64,000 nt of DNA, from assembly GCA_045660295.1 (NCBI GenBank), contig JAZRDN010000040.1, forward strand, positions 1-64,000, written 5' to 3'. Position 1 is the stretch's first letter; the number at the start of each line of letters is the position of its first letter. Both the position numbers and the translations under genes were made by a program. Source of the stretch: RGIG8775 sp045660295. GTDB taxonomy: Bacteria > Bacillota > Clostridia > Oscillospirales > CAG-272. The notes beneath the pieces were generated by a model. That model was not told the DNA's origin, made no database searches, and saw only the letters and a list, made by a program, of their open reading frames with translations. Shown here piece after piece: positions 6,502 to 15,764 of this stretch.

Positions 6502-7341
6502 ATGGATATTAAGGGATGGAGATATTATAATCATGCAGCCATACCGTTGACTCCGCCACACGAGGAACCTAACCTGCTTCCTTTAGAAGATAATAGCATT
6601 TGGAACATTGAAGGGCGGACTCCTTTGCTGGCAAGATGGACAAGGGAGTTTGACTGTGGATATGAGACGAATTGGTGGTATGTGATAAAGGATACGCCGT
6701 TTGATATATCGTCGTTAAAAGCTAAGCGAAGATACGAAATCAATAAAGGAATTAAAAATTTCGAGGTTTGTGAGATAAATGCTTCTGATTACAAACATGA
6801 ATTGTATCATGTGGTAGAATCCGCATGGGCTATTTATCCCGAAAAATATCGTCCCAAGTTAGATTATGATGCTTTCCTTAAGGATGTTGATAATTGGAAT
6901 TATTATAAGGTATATGCGGCATTCCAAAAGGAAACCCAAAAATTGTGTGGGTATGCAATATTAAAAAGAAAAGATTTATATATTGATTTTTGTGTGCTCA
7001 AATCAATCCCGGAATATGAGCACTTTGGAGTAAATGCCGCTATGTGTTACCAAATTGTAATGGATCACAATTCTTTTTTTGAAGATGGCGGCTATATTTG
7101 TGATGGAGCGAGAAATATCGTTCACGAAACAGACTTTCAAAACTATCTTATAAAATATTTTGAATTTAGGAGAGCTTATTGTCATTTGGAGCTTGCGTTT
7201 AATCCAACTGTAAAGTGGTTGGTTAAATTGTCCTACCCATTCCGAGGTGTTATTAGGAAGCTTGGTTGGTGTAAATGGGCATCGCAACTTGCTTCGGTAC
7301 TAAATATGGAAGAAATAAGACGTGAGGGGACTGTGCAATAA
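6502..7341 (+). CDS. GNAT-like acyltransferase-type protein of the polysaccharide locus
   Basis: The protein is 279 residues from the ATG at 6502, chosen for the GAGGA 7 bases upstream; an upstream in-frame ATG at 6427 has no ribosome site. The body (WWYVIKDTPFDISSLKAKRRYEI, then KVYAAFQKETQKLCGYAIL) resembles FemAB/GNAT-like proteins found in exopolysaccharide loci, which move acyl or aminoacyl groups to a sugar or peptide. I cannot identify catalytic residues or the substrate. It is the first gene of the locus and likely decorates the polymer or its precursor. The family call is moderate. Confidence 0.55.
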   Translation: MDIKGWRYYNHAAIPLTPPHEEPNLLPLEDNSIWNIEGRTPLLARWTREFDCGYETNWWYVIKDTPFDISSLKAKRRYEINKGIKNFEVCEINASDYKHELYHVVESAWAIYPEKYRPKLDYDAFLKDVDNWNYYKVYAAFQKETQKLCGYAILKRKDLYIDFCVLKSIPEYEHFGVNAAMCYQIVMDHNSFFEDGGYICDGARNIVHETDFQNYLIKYFEFRRAYCHLELAFNPTVKWLVKLSYPFRGVIRKLGWCKWASQLASVLNMEEIRREGTVQ

Positions 7342-7420
7342 AACTATTATAGTAGGACTTCTCTGACTACCTAAGAAGAAACATCCGGAATCAAGAGGAA
7401 CTCACACATAAGGAGACAAA

Positions 7421-8206
7421 ATGAACGATAGTGTTTCAATCATAATGCCGTCGTATAACACAGGGCGATTTATAAAAGAAACTGTTGAGTCGGTTATAGC
7501 TCAGACGTATTCAAACTGGGAATTGATAATCGTCGATGATTGCTCGACCGATAACACTGATGAGGTTGTTGCTCCGTATTTGTCCAACGGAAGAATAAGA
7601 TACATAAAAAACGAAAAGAACAGCGGTGCTGCGGTTTCCAGAAACCGCGCGTTACGTGAAGCGAAAGGCAAATGGATAGCGTTTCTTGACAGTGACGATC
7701 TGTGGAAACCCGAAAAGCTTGAAAAACAGATAGCGTTTATGAAAGAGAACGGATATCATTTTTCGTATACCAATTATTTTGAAATTGATGAAAACTCAGT
7801 TCCCAACGGCAGAACTGTTACTGGACCTAAAAAAATCACCAAATTCGGAATGTACAATTACTGTTGGCTCGGATGCCTTACGGTTATGTATGACTCGGAG
7901 AAGATAGGTCTTATTCAGATAGCGGATATAAAAAAGAATAACGATTATGCAATGTGGCTTAAAGTCTGTCGTATGACAAATTGTTATTTGTTGGATGAAA
8001 CGCTGGCATCCTATCGCCGAGGACGAATCGGAAGCATATCTACGCATAGTTACAAAGCGTTGATAAAATGGCACTATAAGCTTTTCCGTGAAGCCGAGGG
8101 ACAAAACGTTCTTTGTGCAGCTTTTAATACGGCAAGAAATCTTATGTTTGGATTTTTAAAAAAAGTTTTTTATGTAAAAAATCAGCATGAGAGCCATGAT
8201 TATTAA
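7421..8206 (+). CDS. Family 2 glycosyltransferase
   Basis: This 261-residue GT-A enzyme opens with VSIIMPSYNTGRFI and has the nucleotide-sugar binding segments IIVDDCSTDNT and FLDSDDLWKPEKLEKQ (the DxD motif near residue 93). It should transfer one sugar from a nucleotide donor to the growing lipid-linked repeat unit at the inner membrane face. Family 2 does not reveal donor or acceptor. There is no membrane helix. AAGGAGAC sits at the right distance before the ATG. The 79-base gap before it has no obvious terminator, so it is in the same operon. Confidence 0.85.
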   Translation: MNDSVSIIMPSYNTGRFIKETVESVIAQTYSNWELIIVDDCSTDNTDEVVAPYLSNGRIRYIKNEKNSGAAVSRNRALREAKGKWIAFLDSDDLWKPEKLEKQIAFMKENGYHFSYTNYFEIDENSVPNGRTVTGPKKITKFGMYNYCWLGCLTVMYDSEKIGLIQIADIKKNNDYAMWLKVCRMTNCYLLDETLASYRRGRIGSISTHSYKALIKWHYKLFREAEGQNVLCAAFNTARNLMFGFLKKVFYVKNQHESHDY

Positions 8207-8235
8207 TATTGACTTGATTATGGAAGGAATATACT

Positions 8236-9144
8236 ATGGAACGCAGTTCTTTTCTTTATAAGGCAAGAAGAAAATGTCAGGTTTTGGCGCAAAAGGTTTT
8301 GCCTAACGCTTTTTTGTCGAAAATATATTTCAAGGTCGTTTTGAAAAAAAATTTGAATTTGAAAAATCCACAAACTTTTAACGAGAAGCTTCAGTGGTGC
8401 AAGCTTTATTATTACCCGAAAAATCCGTTGGTGGTTCAATGCGCCGATAAATATGCAGTTCGCGAATACATAAGGGCAAAAGGGTATGAAAAAACTCTTG
8501 TTCCGCTTCTTGGGGCATGGGAGAAGAGCTCTGATATAAACTGGGATGATCTTCCCGATAAGTTTGTTTTAAAATGTAATCACGGCTGTGCCTATAATAT
8601 TCTTTGCTCCGATAAGTCAAGCCTTGATATAAAGAAAACGGAAAATCAGCTTACAAGTTGGCTTAAAGAGGACTTCGGCGCTTTTAACGTAGAGTTACAT
8701 TATTCGAAAATAAAGCCCAGAATGATTACGTGCGAGGAATATCTTGGCGACTGCATTACCGACTATAAGTTTTTCTGCTTTAATGGAAAACCGAGGTTTA
8801 TATATGTTTCAACCGATCTTGTCCATGACAGACAAGCTCAAATAGGTTTTTTCAATCTCGACGGTACAAAAATGGAATTGAAACGAGATGACTACACGGA
8901 TATTGAGTCTGTTGAATTTCCATCCTATTTTGATGAAATGCAAAAGATGGCTGAAGATCTGTCAAAGGATTTTCCGTTTGTCAGAGTTGATTTCTTCATT
9001 GCAAACGGAAGGTATTACTTTGCTGAATTGACTTTCACTCCGAGCGCATGTATGATGCCGTTTAATCCGGACAGATTTGATTTGGAGTGGGGAAGAATGA
9101 TGGATATAAGTAAAGAACTGTACGAAGAATCAATGTCTAAGTAA
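8236..9144 (+). CDS. TupA-like ATP-grasp protein (first copy)
   Basis: This 302-residue protein fits the TupA-like ATP-grasp family, named after the teichuronopeptide gene of alkaliphilic Bacillus. Family marks are NPQTFNEKLQWCKLYYYP near residue 40, FVLKCNHGCAYN near 110, the DYKFFCFNGKPRFIY core near 175, and VRVDFFIANGRYYFAELTF near 255, which carries the acidic metal and ATP residues. ATP-grasp enzymes join a carboxylate to an amine through an acyl phosphate, so it may attach an amino acid or peptide to a uronic acid. A second copy lies at 15765-16694. Confidence 0.8.
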   Translation: MERSSFLYKARRKCQVLAQKVLPNAFLSKIYFKVVLKKNLNLKNPQTFNEKLQWCKLYYYPKNPLVVQCADKYAVREYIRAKGYEKTLVPLLGAWEKSSDINWDDLPDKFVLKCNHGCAYNILCSDKSSLDIKKTENQLTSWLKEDFGAFNVELHYSKIKPRMITCEEYLGDCITDYKFFCFNGKPRFIYVSTDLVHDRQAQIGFFNLDGTKMELKRDDYTDIESVEFPSYFDEMQKMAEDLSKDFPFVRVDFFIANGRYYFAELTFTPSACMMPFNPDRFDLEWGRMMDISKELYEESMSK

Positions 9145-9173
9145 TTTAGTTGATTCGTTTTTGAAAGGTGAAA

Positions 9174-10211
9174 ATGAAAAACAAAAAAACAATATCAATT
9201 ATCGGTCATTTTGGCGGTCAAGAAAACTTTTTGGACGGCCAAACAGTAAAAACCAAAATACTGTATGATGAATTGCAAAGTGTTACCAATTGGAAAATAA
9301 AAAAGGTTGACACATATTATAAAAAGAATAACCCTATTAAGCTTTTGTGGCAAACATTAGTTTCGTTATTTACAACGAAAGATATTATAATTTTGTTATC
9401 AGGTAACGGAATGAAGTTTTATTTTCCGCTTCTGCATTTTTGGTCAAAAATCTTTCATACAAGGATTTATCATGATGTGATTGGAGGAAATCTTAGCGAT
9501 TATGTTGTGAAATTTCCTAAGTATAAAAAATATTTAAATTCCTTCAAAGTGAATTGGGTAGAAACCCACAATATGAAAGTTAACTTGGAAAATCTTGGTG
9601 TTGAAAATGCCGAAGTGTTGCCTAATTTCAAGAAGCTTGAAAATGTTAACGCCACTGTGTATGGAGATGACGTCTTCCGTTTTTGCACTTTTTCACGCGT
9701 AATGAGGGAAAAGGGAATTGAAACCGCGGTGGAAGCCGTAAAGAAAATCAATTCCGAATACGGGAAAAAGGTATGTTCTTTGACTGTATACGGTTCTATC
9801 GACGCAGGATATGCGGAGGCTTTTGAAAAACTTTCCGAAACATTCGGGGAAGATATAGCATATGGCGGGCTCGTGCCTTTTGCGAATAGCGTATCTGTTT
9901 TGAAAAATTACTACTCGCTTTTGTTTCCGACCTTTTGGGATGGAGAGGGATTTCCTGGGACTATACTCGACGCATACGCTTCGGCTATACCTGTCATTGC
10001 CTCTGATTGGAATTATAACCGTGAGCTTGTAAAGCATATGGGGACGGGAATTATATATCCCGAAGATAATATGAAAGATTTGTATGATGCCGTAAAGTGG
10101 GCTATAGAGCATCGTGATGAAATGAATAAGATGCGCGTTAATTGTGAAAAGGAATATTTGCAGTACAGGCCCGAGTCGGTCATAAAAGTGATAAAAGAAA
10201 AATTACAGTAA
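9174..10211 (+). CDS. Family 4 glycosyltransferase
   Basis: This 345-residue GT-B enzyme has the C-terminal donor domain signature FPTFWDGEGFPGTILDAYASAIPVI, with the EGFP/E motif near residue 260. The N-terminal domain begins ISIIGHFGGQENFLDGQTVK. It is a retaining sugar transferase acting at the cytoplasmic membrane face; the sugar cannot be read from sequence. The ATG at 9174 is chosen over the GTG at 9168 because GAAAGG lies just upstream and overlaps the earlier codon. It is co-directional with its neighbours and separated by short gaps. Confidence 0.85.
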   Translation: MKNKKTISIIGHFGGQENFLDGQTVKTKILYDELQSVTNWKIKKVDTYYKKNNPIKLLWQTLVSLFTTKDIIILLSGNGMKFYFPLLHFWSKIFHTRIYHDVIGGNLSDYVVKFPKYKKYLNSFKVNWVETHNMKVNLENLGVENAEVLPNFKKLENVNATVYGDDVFRFCTFSRVMREKGIETAVEAVKKINSEYGKKVCSLTVYGSIDAGYAEAFEKLSETFGEDIAYGGLVPFANSVSVLKNYYSLLFPTFWDGEGFPGTILDAYASAIPVIASDWNYNRELVKHMGTGIIYPEDNMKDLYDAVKWAIEHRDEMNKMRVNCEKEYLQYRPESVIKVIKEKLQ

Positions 10212-10239
10212 GTTCAGAATTTCTTGTGAGGTGAAAAAA

Positions 10240-11145
10240 GTGAGTCAGCCAATTTTATCGATTTGCGTTGTTACAATGAATAGAGCAAATCAGCTTAAAG
10301 AAGCACTTGAAAGCTGTTTAGCTTGCGAGCTCCCGAGAGAAACTGAATTCGTTGTTATAGATAATGCGTCTACGGATAATACCCAAGAGATCGTAGAATC
10401 CGTTCTAAAAAAATGTGGCTATAACTATTATTACGAGTCGATGCGATCGAATTTGGGATGCGGAGGCGGCAGAAATTATGCCTTTGATAAGGCGTCAGGT
10501 AAGTACATTTATGTTTTAGATGATGATGCTATAATATCTAACCAACAAGCAGATTTCTTTGTTCAAGCACTGTCTTTTTTTGAAGAAGATGATAATATAG
10601 TTACATTAACAACGCAGATATACGATACCGCGTGGGAGAAAAATCGTTTGGAAGACGGCACAATACAATATAAGAATGGGTTGTATTTGTGCAAGATGTT
10701 TTGTGGCGGGTCTCATTTTATAAGAAAGAGCTTTTTTGCAGAGGCTCCGTATTTATCAAATAAATATGGATATGAAGAACTGAAACCTTCTTTAAGTGTT
10801 TTTGATGCAGGTAAAATCAATGTTTTCGCCCCCCAACTTTTGATTATACACAACCCGATACTTAATAAGTGGAATTTTGAGGATGAGAAGAATCACGCGC
10901 TACTGATAAATGAGTGCGCCGTTATGTATGCCGTAAAAAAAATGATGTATCCGGTAATATTTTCCCCAATTTTGAATTTAGCGTATCAAAAAAGATGTGC
11001 AAAATATTTAATCAGGATACCCAATGGAAAAAAAAGAGCGGATGAAATCGTAAAAGAAACCATCCAACAGTATAATATTGAAAAACGGATAAAAATAAAA
11101 ACCGTGCTTCAAATGTACAAGAATTTTGGCTTATCTATATTTTAG
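10240..11145 (+). CDS. Family 2 glycosyltransferase
   Basis: The protein is 301 residues from the GTG at 10240, preceded at the right distance by GAGGTG, which itself overlaps the earlier in-frame GTG at 10231. The GT-A fold shows ILSICVVTMNRANQL, the segment FVVIDNASTDNTQE and the DxD-like YVLDDDAIIS near residue 90. LGCGGGRNYA is typical of rhamnosyltransferase-like family 2 members. It should add a sugar to the lipid-linked repeat; specificity is unknown. Confidence 0.85.
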   Translation: MSQPILSICVVTMNRANQLKEALESCLACELPRETEFVVIDNASTDNTQEIVESVLKKCGYNYYYESMRSNLGCGGGRNYAFDKASGKYIYVLDDDAIISNQQADFFVQALSFFEEDDNIVTLTTQIYDTAWEKNRLEDGTIQYKNGLYLCKMFCGGSHFIRKSFFAEAPYLSNKYGYEELKPSLSVFDAGKINVFAPQLLIIHNPILNKWNFEDEKNHALLINECAVMYAVKKMMYPVIFSPILNLAYQKRCAKYLIRIPNGKKRADEIVKETIQQYNIEKRIKIKTVLQMYKNFGLSIF

Positions 11146-11166
11146 GTGAGAATTTGAAAGAGCGAG

Positions 11167-12282
11167 GTGAAAATTATAAGAACTGTTTGTCAATTGAACC
11201 AATGTACGGGTTGTATGGCTTGTATTAGTTTATGTCATAAAAATGCCATCCATATAGAAGACAAATTAAAATCATATAACGCAATTATTGATGAAAATAT
11301 ATGTGTTAATTGTGGTAAATGTGAAAAGGTGTGCCAAATAAACTACCCCATTGAAAAGACTGAGCCTATTTTGTGGAAACAAGGTTGGGCATTAGATGAA
11401 AATATACGTAAACGATCGTCTTCTGGCGGATTAGCTTCTGCGCTTTCGAATTGTGTTGTGGAGGATGAGGGAGTTGTTTGCTCTTGTACTTTTAAAAAGG
11501 GAGAATTTGTTTTTGAGTTTGCTTCAACCTCAGAAGATATATCTAAGTTTTCTGGCTCCAAATATATAAAGAGCAACCCCCATGGGGTTTATGAAAAATT
11601 GAAGGGGCTTCTTGATGGGGGAAAAAAGGTTCTTTTTATCGGATTGCCTTGTCAGGTAGCCGCTCTGAAAAAATATGTAAAGGATCATCATTTGTTATAC
11701 ACAGTCGATTTGATTTGTCACGGAACGCCTTCTCCTCAAAATTTGAATATGTTTTTGAGCGAAAAAAAATATCAAATCGAAAAAATGGAAGATATAACAT
11801 TTCGTCAAAAAATAAGATTTTATTTGTCCGATGGCAAAAAAAGCATCGAGCCACCATCGGTTATGGATAGATACACCTTGGCTTTTTTAAAAGCTTTGTG
11901 TTATACGGAAATTTGTTATTCTTGTCAATACGCTACGACAGCTCGTGTTTCTGATATTTCACTCGGAGATTCATGGGGAACAGAACTGCCTGTCCAAGAA
12001 CAAGAAAAGGGAATATCTCTTGTTTTGTGCCAAACACAAAAAGGGAAAGAACTTCTTGATATGGCAGAGATTCATCTTGAAAATGTTGATGTTAATATAG
12101 CCATAGCGAACAATCGGCAACTTAATTTTCCGTCATCAAAGCCCCCAGAATATGAATTGTTTTTTTCAGTATTGGAGAAACGCAATAGTTTTAGCAACGC
12201 GGTATACAGATGTTATCCTAAAATTTGTTTTCGCCAAAAAGTTAAATCATTGCTTGTCAAAATGAGGATTATATCTAGGTAA
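11167..12282 (+). CDS. FrhB-like iron-sulfur protein (F420 hydrogenase beta-subunit family)
   Basis: This 371-residue protein starts with a two-cluster ferredoxin domain, CTGCMACISLC and CVNCGKCEKVC, followed by the FrhB N- and C-terminal domains (RSSSGGLASAL, VLFIGLPCQVAALK, DLICHGTPSP, ISLGDSWG). The archaeal family is flavin-containing and passes electrons to F420. In bacterial polysaccharide loci these proteins recur beside pyruvyltransferase genes, as here, but their reaction is not settled. The GTG at 11167 overlaps a GAGGTG, so the exact start is uncertain. The gene is noticeably AT-rich. Confidence 0.8.
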   Translation: MKIIRTVCQLNQCTGCMACISLCHKNAIHIEDKLKSYNAIIDENICVNCGKCEKVCQINYPIEKTEPILWKQGWALDENIRKRSSSGGLASALSNCVVEDEGVVCSCTFKKGEFVFEFASTSEDISKFSGSKYIKSNPHGVYEKLKGLLDGGKKVLFIGLPCQVAALKKYVKDHHLLYTVDLICHGTPSPQNLNMFLSEKKYQIEKMEDITFRQKIRFYLSDGKKSIEPPSVMDRYTLAFLKALCYTEICYSCQYATTARVSDISLGDSWGTELPVQEQEKGISLVLCQTQKGKELLDMAEIHLENVDVNIAIANNRQLNFPSSKPPEYELFFSVLEKRNSFSNAVYRCYPKICFRQKVKSLLVKMRIISR

Positions 12283-12333
12283 CAAGCGATTGTTTAAGAA
12301 ATACGTTATAACGAGACATAAGGAGACTTTATA

Positions 12334-13413
12334 ATGAAAATAGGAATTTTGTCAATGCAAAAAATATTGAATTATGGTTCTTTTCTTCAAGCTTTTTCGT
12401 TAAAAAAACAATTTGAAAACCGTGGACATGATGTGTACTTTATTGATGTCGAGATTGGGCGGGAAATTTGCCAAGAGCAAGTCGAGCGAAGAAATTTGAT
12501 AGGTAAAATTGATAAATATTTTTTCAAACGTATTGAAAATTGTTTGTTAAGTCGGAAAATGAAACGGATTCATATAAATGATTATGAGATGTATCTTGAA
12601 ACCGAAAAAAAGATTTCTGAAGGCGAATGCTTTGATATAGTTGTTATCGGGAGTGATGAGGTTTTTAATGCCACAACACCAAGTCCATGGGGGTTTACAA
12701 AGCAACTTTTTGGAGCGGTGTATAATGCTAATACTGTGGTTACTTATGCCGCTTCTTGTGGTAGTACAACACTGCTTACAGCACAAAGATATGGTATATG
12801 TAATGAAATAAGTTCGGCTTTAAAAAATGTTAAATATCTTTCTGTAAGAGACGAAAATACGTTTGATTTTATTAAGGGCCTTACTGGAAGAGACGGCGAA
12901 ATGAATGTGGATCCGGTTTTTCTTGCGAATTATGATTCATATATTCCCCTTCCTAAAAAACGATCTCCTTACATGCTTGTATATGCTTATAGTAATCGTA
13001 TAAACGACGAAAGAGAAATTAGAGCTATTAAGCAGTATGCGAAAAAAAATGGTTTGGAGATAATATGTGTTGGTATGCAGCAACGATGGTGCTCGAAAAA
13101 TATTGCTGCAAATGCATTTGAACTGATTGGATACGTAAAAGATGCTACTTGTGTTGTGACAGATACGTTTCATGGAACCGTTTTTTCGATAAAGTATAAC
13201 AAGAGATTTGTGTCACTTGTTAGAGAGAGTAATGTTAATAAGCTTGGCTGGCTTCTAAAACAATTTGATTTGTATGATAGAGCCATTTTTGATGTTGAAA
13301 ATTTTGAAAAAGTTTTGGATACAAACATTAATTTCGATAAAGTGAACGAACTTATTTTAGTTGAACAGGATAAAGCTAAAAAATATCTAGATGCAATATG
13401 TGATATAGGGTGA
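12334..13413 (+). CDS. Polysaccharide pyruvyltransferase family protein (first copy)
   Basis: This 359-residue protein matches the PS_pyruv_trans family. It opens with IGILSMQKILNYGSFLQAF, has VVIGSDEVFN near residue 105, a SVRDENTFDFI segment near 170, and TDTFHGTVFSIKYNK near 285. These are the conserved family segments. Known members place a pyruvate ketal on a sugar from phosphoenolpyruvate, making the polymer acidic. It follows the FrhB-like gene directly, a pairing seen in other loci. AAGGAGAC precedes the ATG. Confidence 0.85.
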   Translation: MKIGILSMQKILNYGSFLQAFSLKKQFENRGHDVYFIDVEIGREICQEQVERRNLIGKIDKYFFKRIENCLLSRKMKRIHINDYEMYLETEKKISEGECFDIVVIGSDEVFNATTPSPWGFTKQLFGAVYNANTVVTYAASCGSTTLLTAQRYGICNEISSALKNVKYLSVRDENTFDFIKGLTGRDGEMNVDPVFLANYDSYIPLPKKRSPYMLVYAYSNRINDEREIRAIKQYAKKNGLEIICVGMQQRWCSKNIAANAFELIGYVKDATCVVTDTFHGTVFSIKYNKRFVSLVRESNVNKLGWLLKQFDLYDRAIFDVENFEKVLDTNINFDKVNELILVEQDKAKKYLDAICDIG

Positions 13414-13416
13414 AAT

Positions 13417-14502
13417 ATGAGAAATATATTATTTATATCAAATAGCGTTGGCTTTGGTGGAGCTGCAAAAATGCTTTGTTTTGTTGCAGAACGCTTGGCT
13501 ATAAGAGGTTATAGTGTAACAATAGTGAATTTAAAGGCTACAAACGATGTAACAGATTATAAGAGGCCGATTAACAATGTTAATATTATAGCTTTAGATA
13601 AAGCCGACCAAAAGGGAAATCGTCATATTTCCGCAATAAATGAAATATGCCGTATTGCAAAATCGTTTAAAGCGGATGTATTGGTGGGATTTACGGGCTT
13701 CCCCAGTTTTTATGCCTGTGTAGTTGGAAAGAAGCTTCATATTCCCTCTATAATGAGTGAGCGCGGAGATCCCGAAAGAACTACTCCCAAAAAACTGAAG
13801 TCAAGGTTGATCCTTGCTATTATAAACACCTCAAAAGGCGGAGTGTTTCAAATCGATGGTGCTAAAGCATTTTATGGTAAGGGACTTCAAAAGAGAGGCG
13901 TTGTTATCCCTAATCCGATATTTGTTCAAGGAGAAGTGCCAACGGTCGATTTTGAGGCGCGTGAGAAAACCGTTGTTTCCGTGGGAAGGCTTGACAATGA
14001 GCAAAAGCGGTATGATGTTATGATAAATGCGTTTAAGATATTCTCAAAAAGCCATCCCGAATATACGCTTAAGTTATATGGTAGGGGAACCGATGAAAAA
14101 CTTATTGAAAAATGGGTAAAAGAAGCGGGGCTTAGTGAAAAAGTTCGATTTATGGGGCTTTCAACTCAGCCTATGCAAGATATAGCAAAAGACGGAATGT
14201 TCCTTATAACTTCGGATTACGAAGGGATATCCAATGCTTTGCTTGAAGCAATGGCGGTAGGTCTTCCGTGCGTTTCTACCGATCATACACCGGGGGGCGC
14301 AAGACTTCTTATAAAAGACCGCGAAAATGGTTTGCTTGCTCCGATTGGAGATAGTGAGGCACTTGCTAAGGCAATGTGCGAGTATGCGGAAAATCCTGCG
14401 CTTTCACGAAAATGCGGTGAGAATGCAAAGTCTGTTTTAGTGCGGTTCGCTCCCGATAGAATAATAGACATGTGGGAAGATTATATCAACGGTATTTGTT
14501 AA
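13417..14502 (+). CDS. Family 4 glycosyltransferase
   Basis: This 361-residue GT-B enzyme begins ILFISNSVGFGGAAKML. Its C-terminal donor domain contains VVSVGRLDNEQKRYD near residue 190 and TSDYEGISNALLEAMAVGLP near 270, the EGxxxxxLEA motif of GT4. It starts 3 bases after the previous stop, so translation is probably coupled. It adds a sugar to the repeat unit on the inner membrane face; donor and acceptor are unknown. The RGDPERTTP segment near 115 resembles galactosyltransferases of this family, but that is weak evidence. Confidence 0.88.
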   Translation: MRNILFISNSVGFGGAAKMLCFVAERLAIRGYSVTIVNLKATNDVTDYKRPINNVNIIALDKADQKGNRHISAINEICRIAKSFKADVLVGFTGFPSFYACVVGKKLHIPSIMSERGDPERTTPKKLKSRLILAIINTSKGGVFQIDGAKAFYGKGLQKRGVVIPNPIFVQGEVPTVDFEAREKTVVSVGRLDNEQKRYDVMINAFKIFSKSHPEYTLKLYGRGTDEKLIEKWVKEAGLSEKVRFMGLSTQPMQDIAKDGMFLITSDYEGISNALLEAMAVGLPCVSTDHTPGGARLLIKDRENGLLAPIGDSEALAKAMCEYAENPALSRKCGENAKSVLVRFAPDRIIDMWEDYINGIC

Positions 14503-14522
14503 TATTAATAGGAGATAGTATT

Positions 14523-15749
14523 GTGGAACGTATTAAGATAAATTTTGCATCATTGGGATTGCTATTGATGAGCGCATATATCTTTATGAGCTATAATGCC
14601 GTGGATATTATATTATCGACAACACTTAATTCAATCGTTTTGTATTTGTTTTTGGCATACGGTGTGCTATATGTAGTTATTAATATCAAATCCGGTAAAA
14701 TCACGGTGCCTGCTTATTCAATATGGTATTTTGCTTTTATGACCGTATCAATGGTCACTATGATATATTCCCCTGAAACCAGTTTGTTGTCAGGTGAATT
14801 TTACTTAATGATAGTGGCATTTGTGCTGACATTTTTCTTTCAGATTTTTGTTAGGTCAGAGCATTCCTTTGTACTCATGTGTTGGGTATATTCAGTTTCG
14901 GCAGCAATTCTTATTTTGACCCTTATGGCTACAGGTAATATGATTGCCGATGCGGACAATCGCCTTGGCGGAGACTTGATGGGTAACGCAAATACATTCG
15001 CAAGTATGATCATGGTTGCGGCAATGTATAATATATGGCTCATGCTGTATCAAAAGACAAAGCCGGTGATTAAGGTGCTTTTGTTCGTAATGCTTATTCT
15101 TGATTATTATGCGCTGATTTTATCGGCGGGGCGTAAATTCTTTGTTCTTCCTATTGTATTTTTATATATTTTGCTATTATTTAAAACTGACAAAAAAGGT
15201 CAAAAGCATATTATAAGGTATACCTTATTTATTATTGCTTTAGTTGCTTTGGTTGGATATTTGATAATGGAAGTTCCTGTTTTTTATGAAACAATCGGGT
15301 ATAGAATTGAGTTATATATTAACGGCGTGACCGGAGTAGCGGAACACGGCGCATCCGCGGCTATCCGAGAACAAATGCAGAAAATGGCTATATCAAAATG
15401 GGTGGAGAGACCTATATTCGGATATGGATTTGACAGCTTTAAACATTATAATGTTACTGTTACGGGACATTTTTTCTATTCGCATTGTAATTTTACTGAA
15501 CTACTGTATAATGGTGGTATAATATATTTTTTATCATATTATTTCGTTTTTGGGCTTATATTAAAAAAAGCTTTGCATTTGAAGAAAGGACAACAAAAAT
15601 ACCGCGCGTTTGCCGTAGCTATTGCGGTTTGCTTTCTTGTCTTTGATTACGGAGCGGTTTCTTATAGTATGGCAATTATTCAAATAATGCTTGCTATGTC
15701 TTTGCGTGTGTTGAACATTCACGATGAATCTACAAAAATGATGAACTAA
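14523..15749 (+). CDS. O-antigen ligase/polymerase-like membrane protein (Wzy type)
   Basis: The protein is 408 residues from the GTG at 14523, chosen because GGAG lies 8 bases upstream. It has about ten hydrophobic helices and a large outside loop near residues 260-310. The Wzy/WaaL-type marks are LSAGRKFFVLPIVFL, ERPIFGYGFDSFKHYN and HSHCNFTELLYNGGIIYF near 320. Such proteins join lipid-linked repeat units into a chain on the outer membrane face. With the Wzx-like gene at 20043 this defines a Wzx/Wzy-dependent route. Confidence 0.82.
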   Translation: MERIKINFASLGLLLMSAYIFMSYNAVDIILSTTLNSIVLYLFLAYGVLYVVINIKSGKITVPAYSIWYFAFMTVSMVTMIYSPETSLLSGEFYLMIVAFVLTFFFQIFVRSEHSFVLMCWVYSVSAAILILTLMATGNMIADADNRLGGDLMGNANTFASMIMVAAMYNIWLMLYQKTKPVIKVLLFVMLILDYYALILSAGRKFFVLPIVFLYILLLFKTDKKGQKHIIRYTLFIIALVALVGYLIMEVPVFYETIGYRIELYINGVTGVAEHGASAAIREQMQKMAISKWVERPIFGYGFDSFKHYNVTVTGHFFYSHCNFTELLYNGGIIYFLSYYFVFGLILKKALHLKKGQQKYRAFAVAIAVCFLVFDYGAVSYSMAIIQIMLAMSLRVLNIHDESTKMMN

Positions 15750-15764
15750 TACGAGGGCGTAAAT

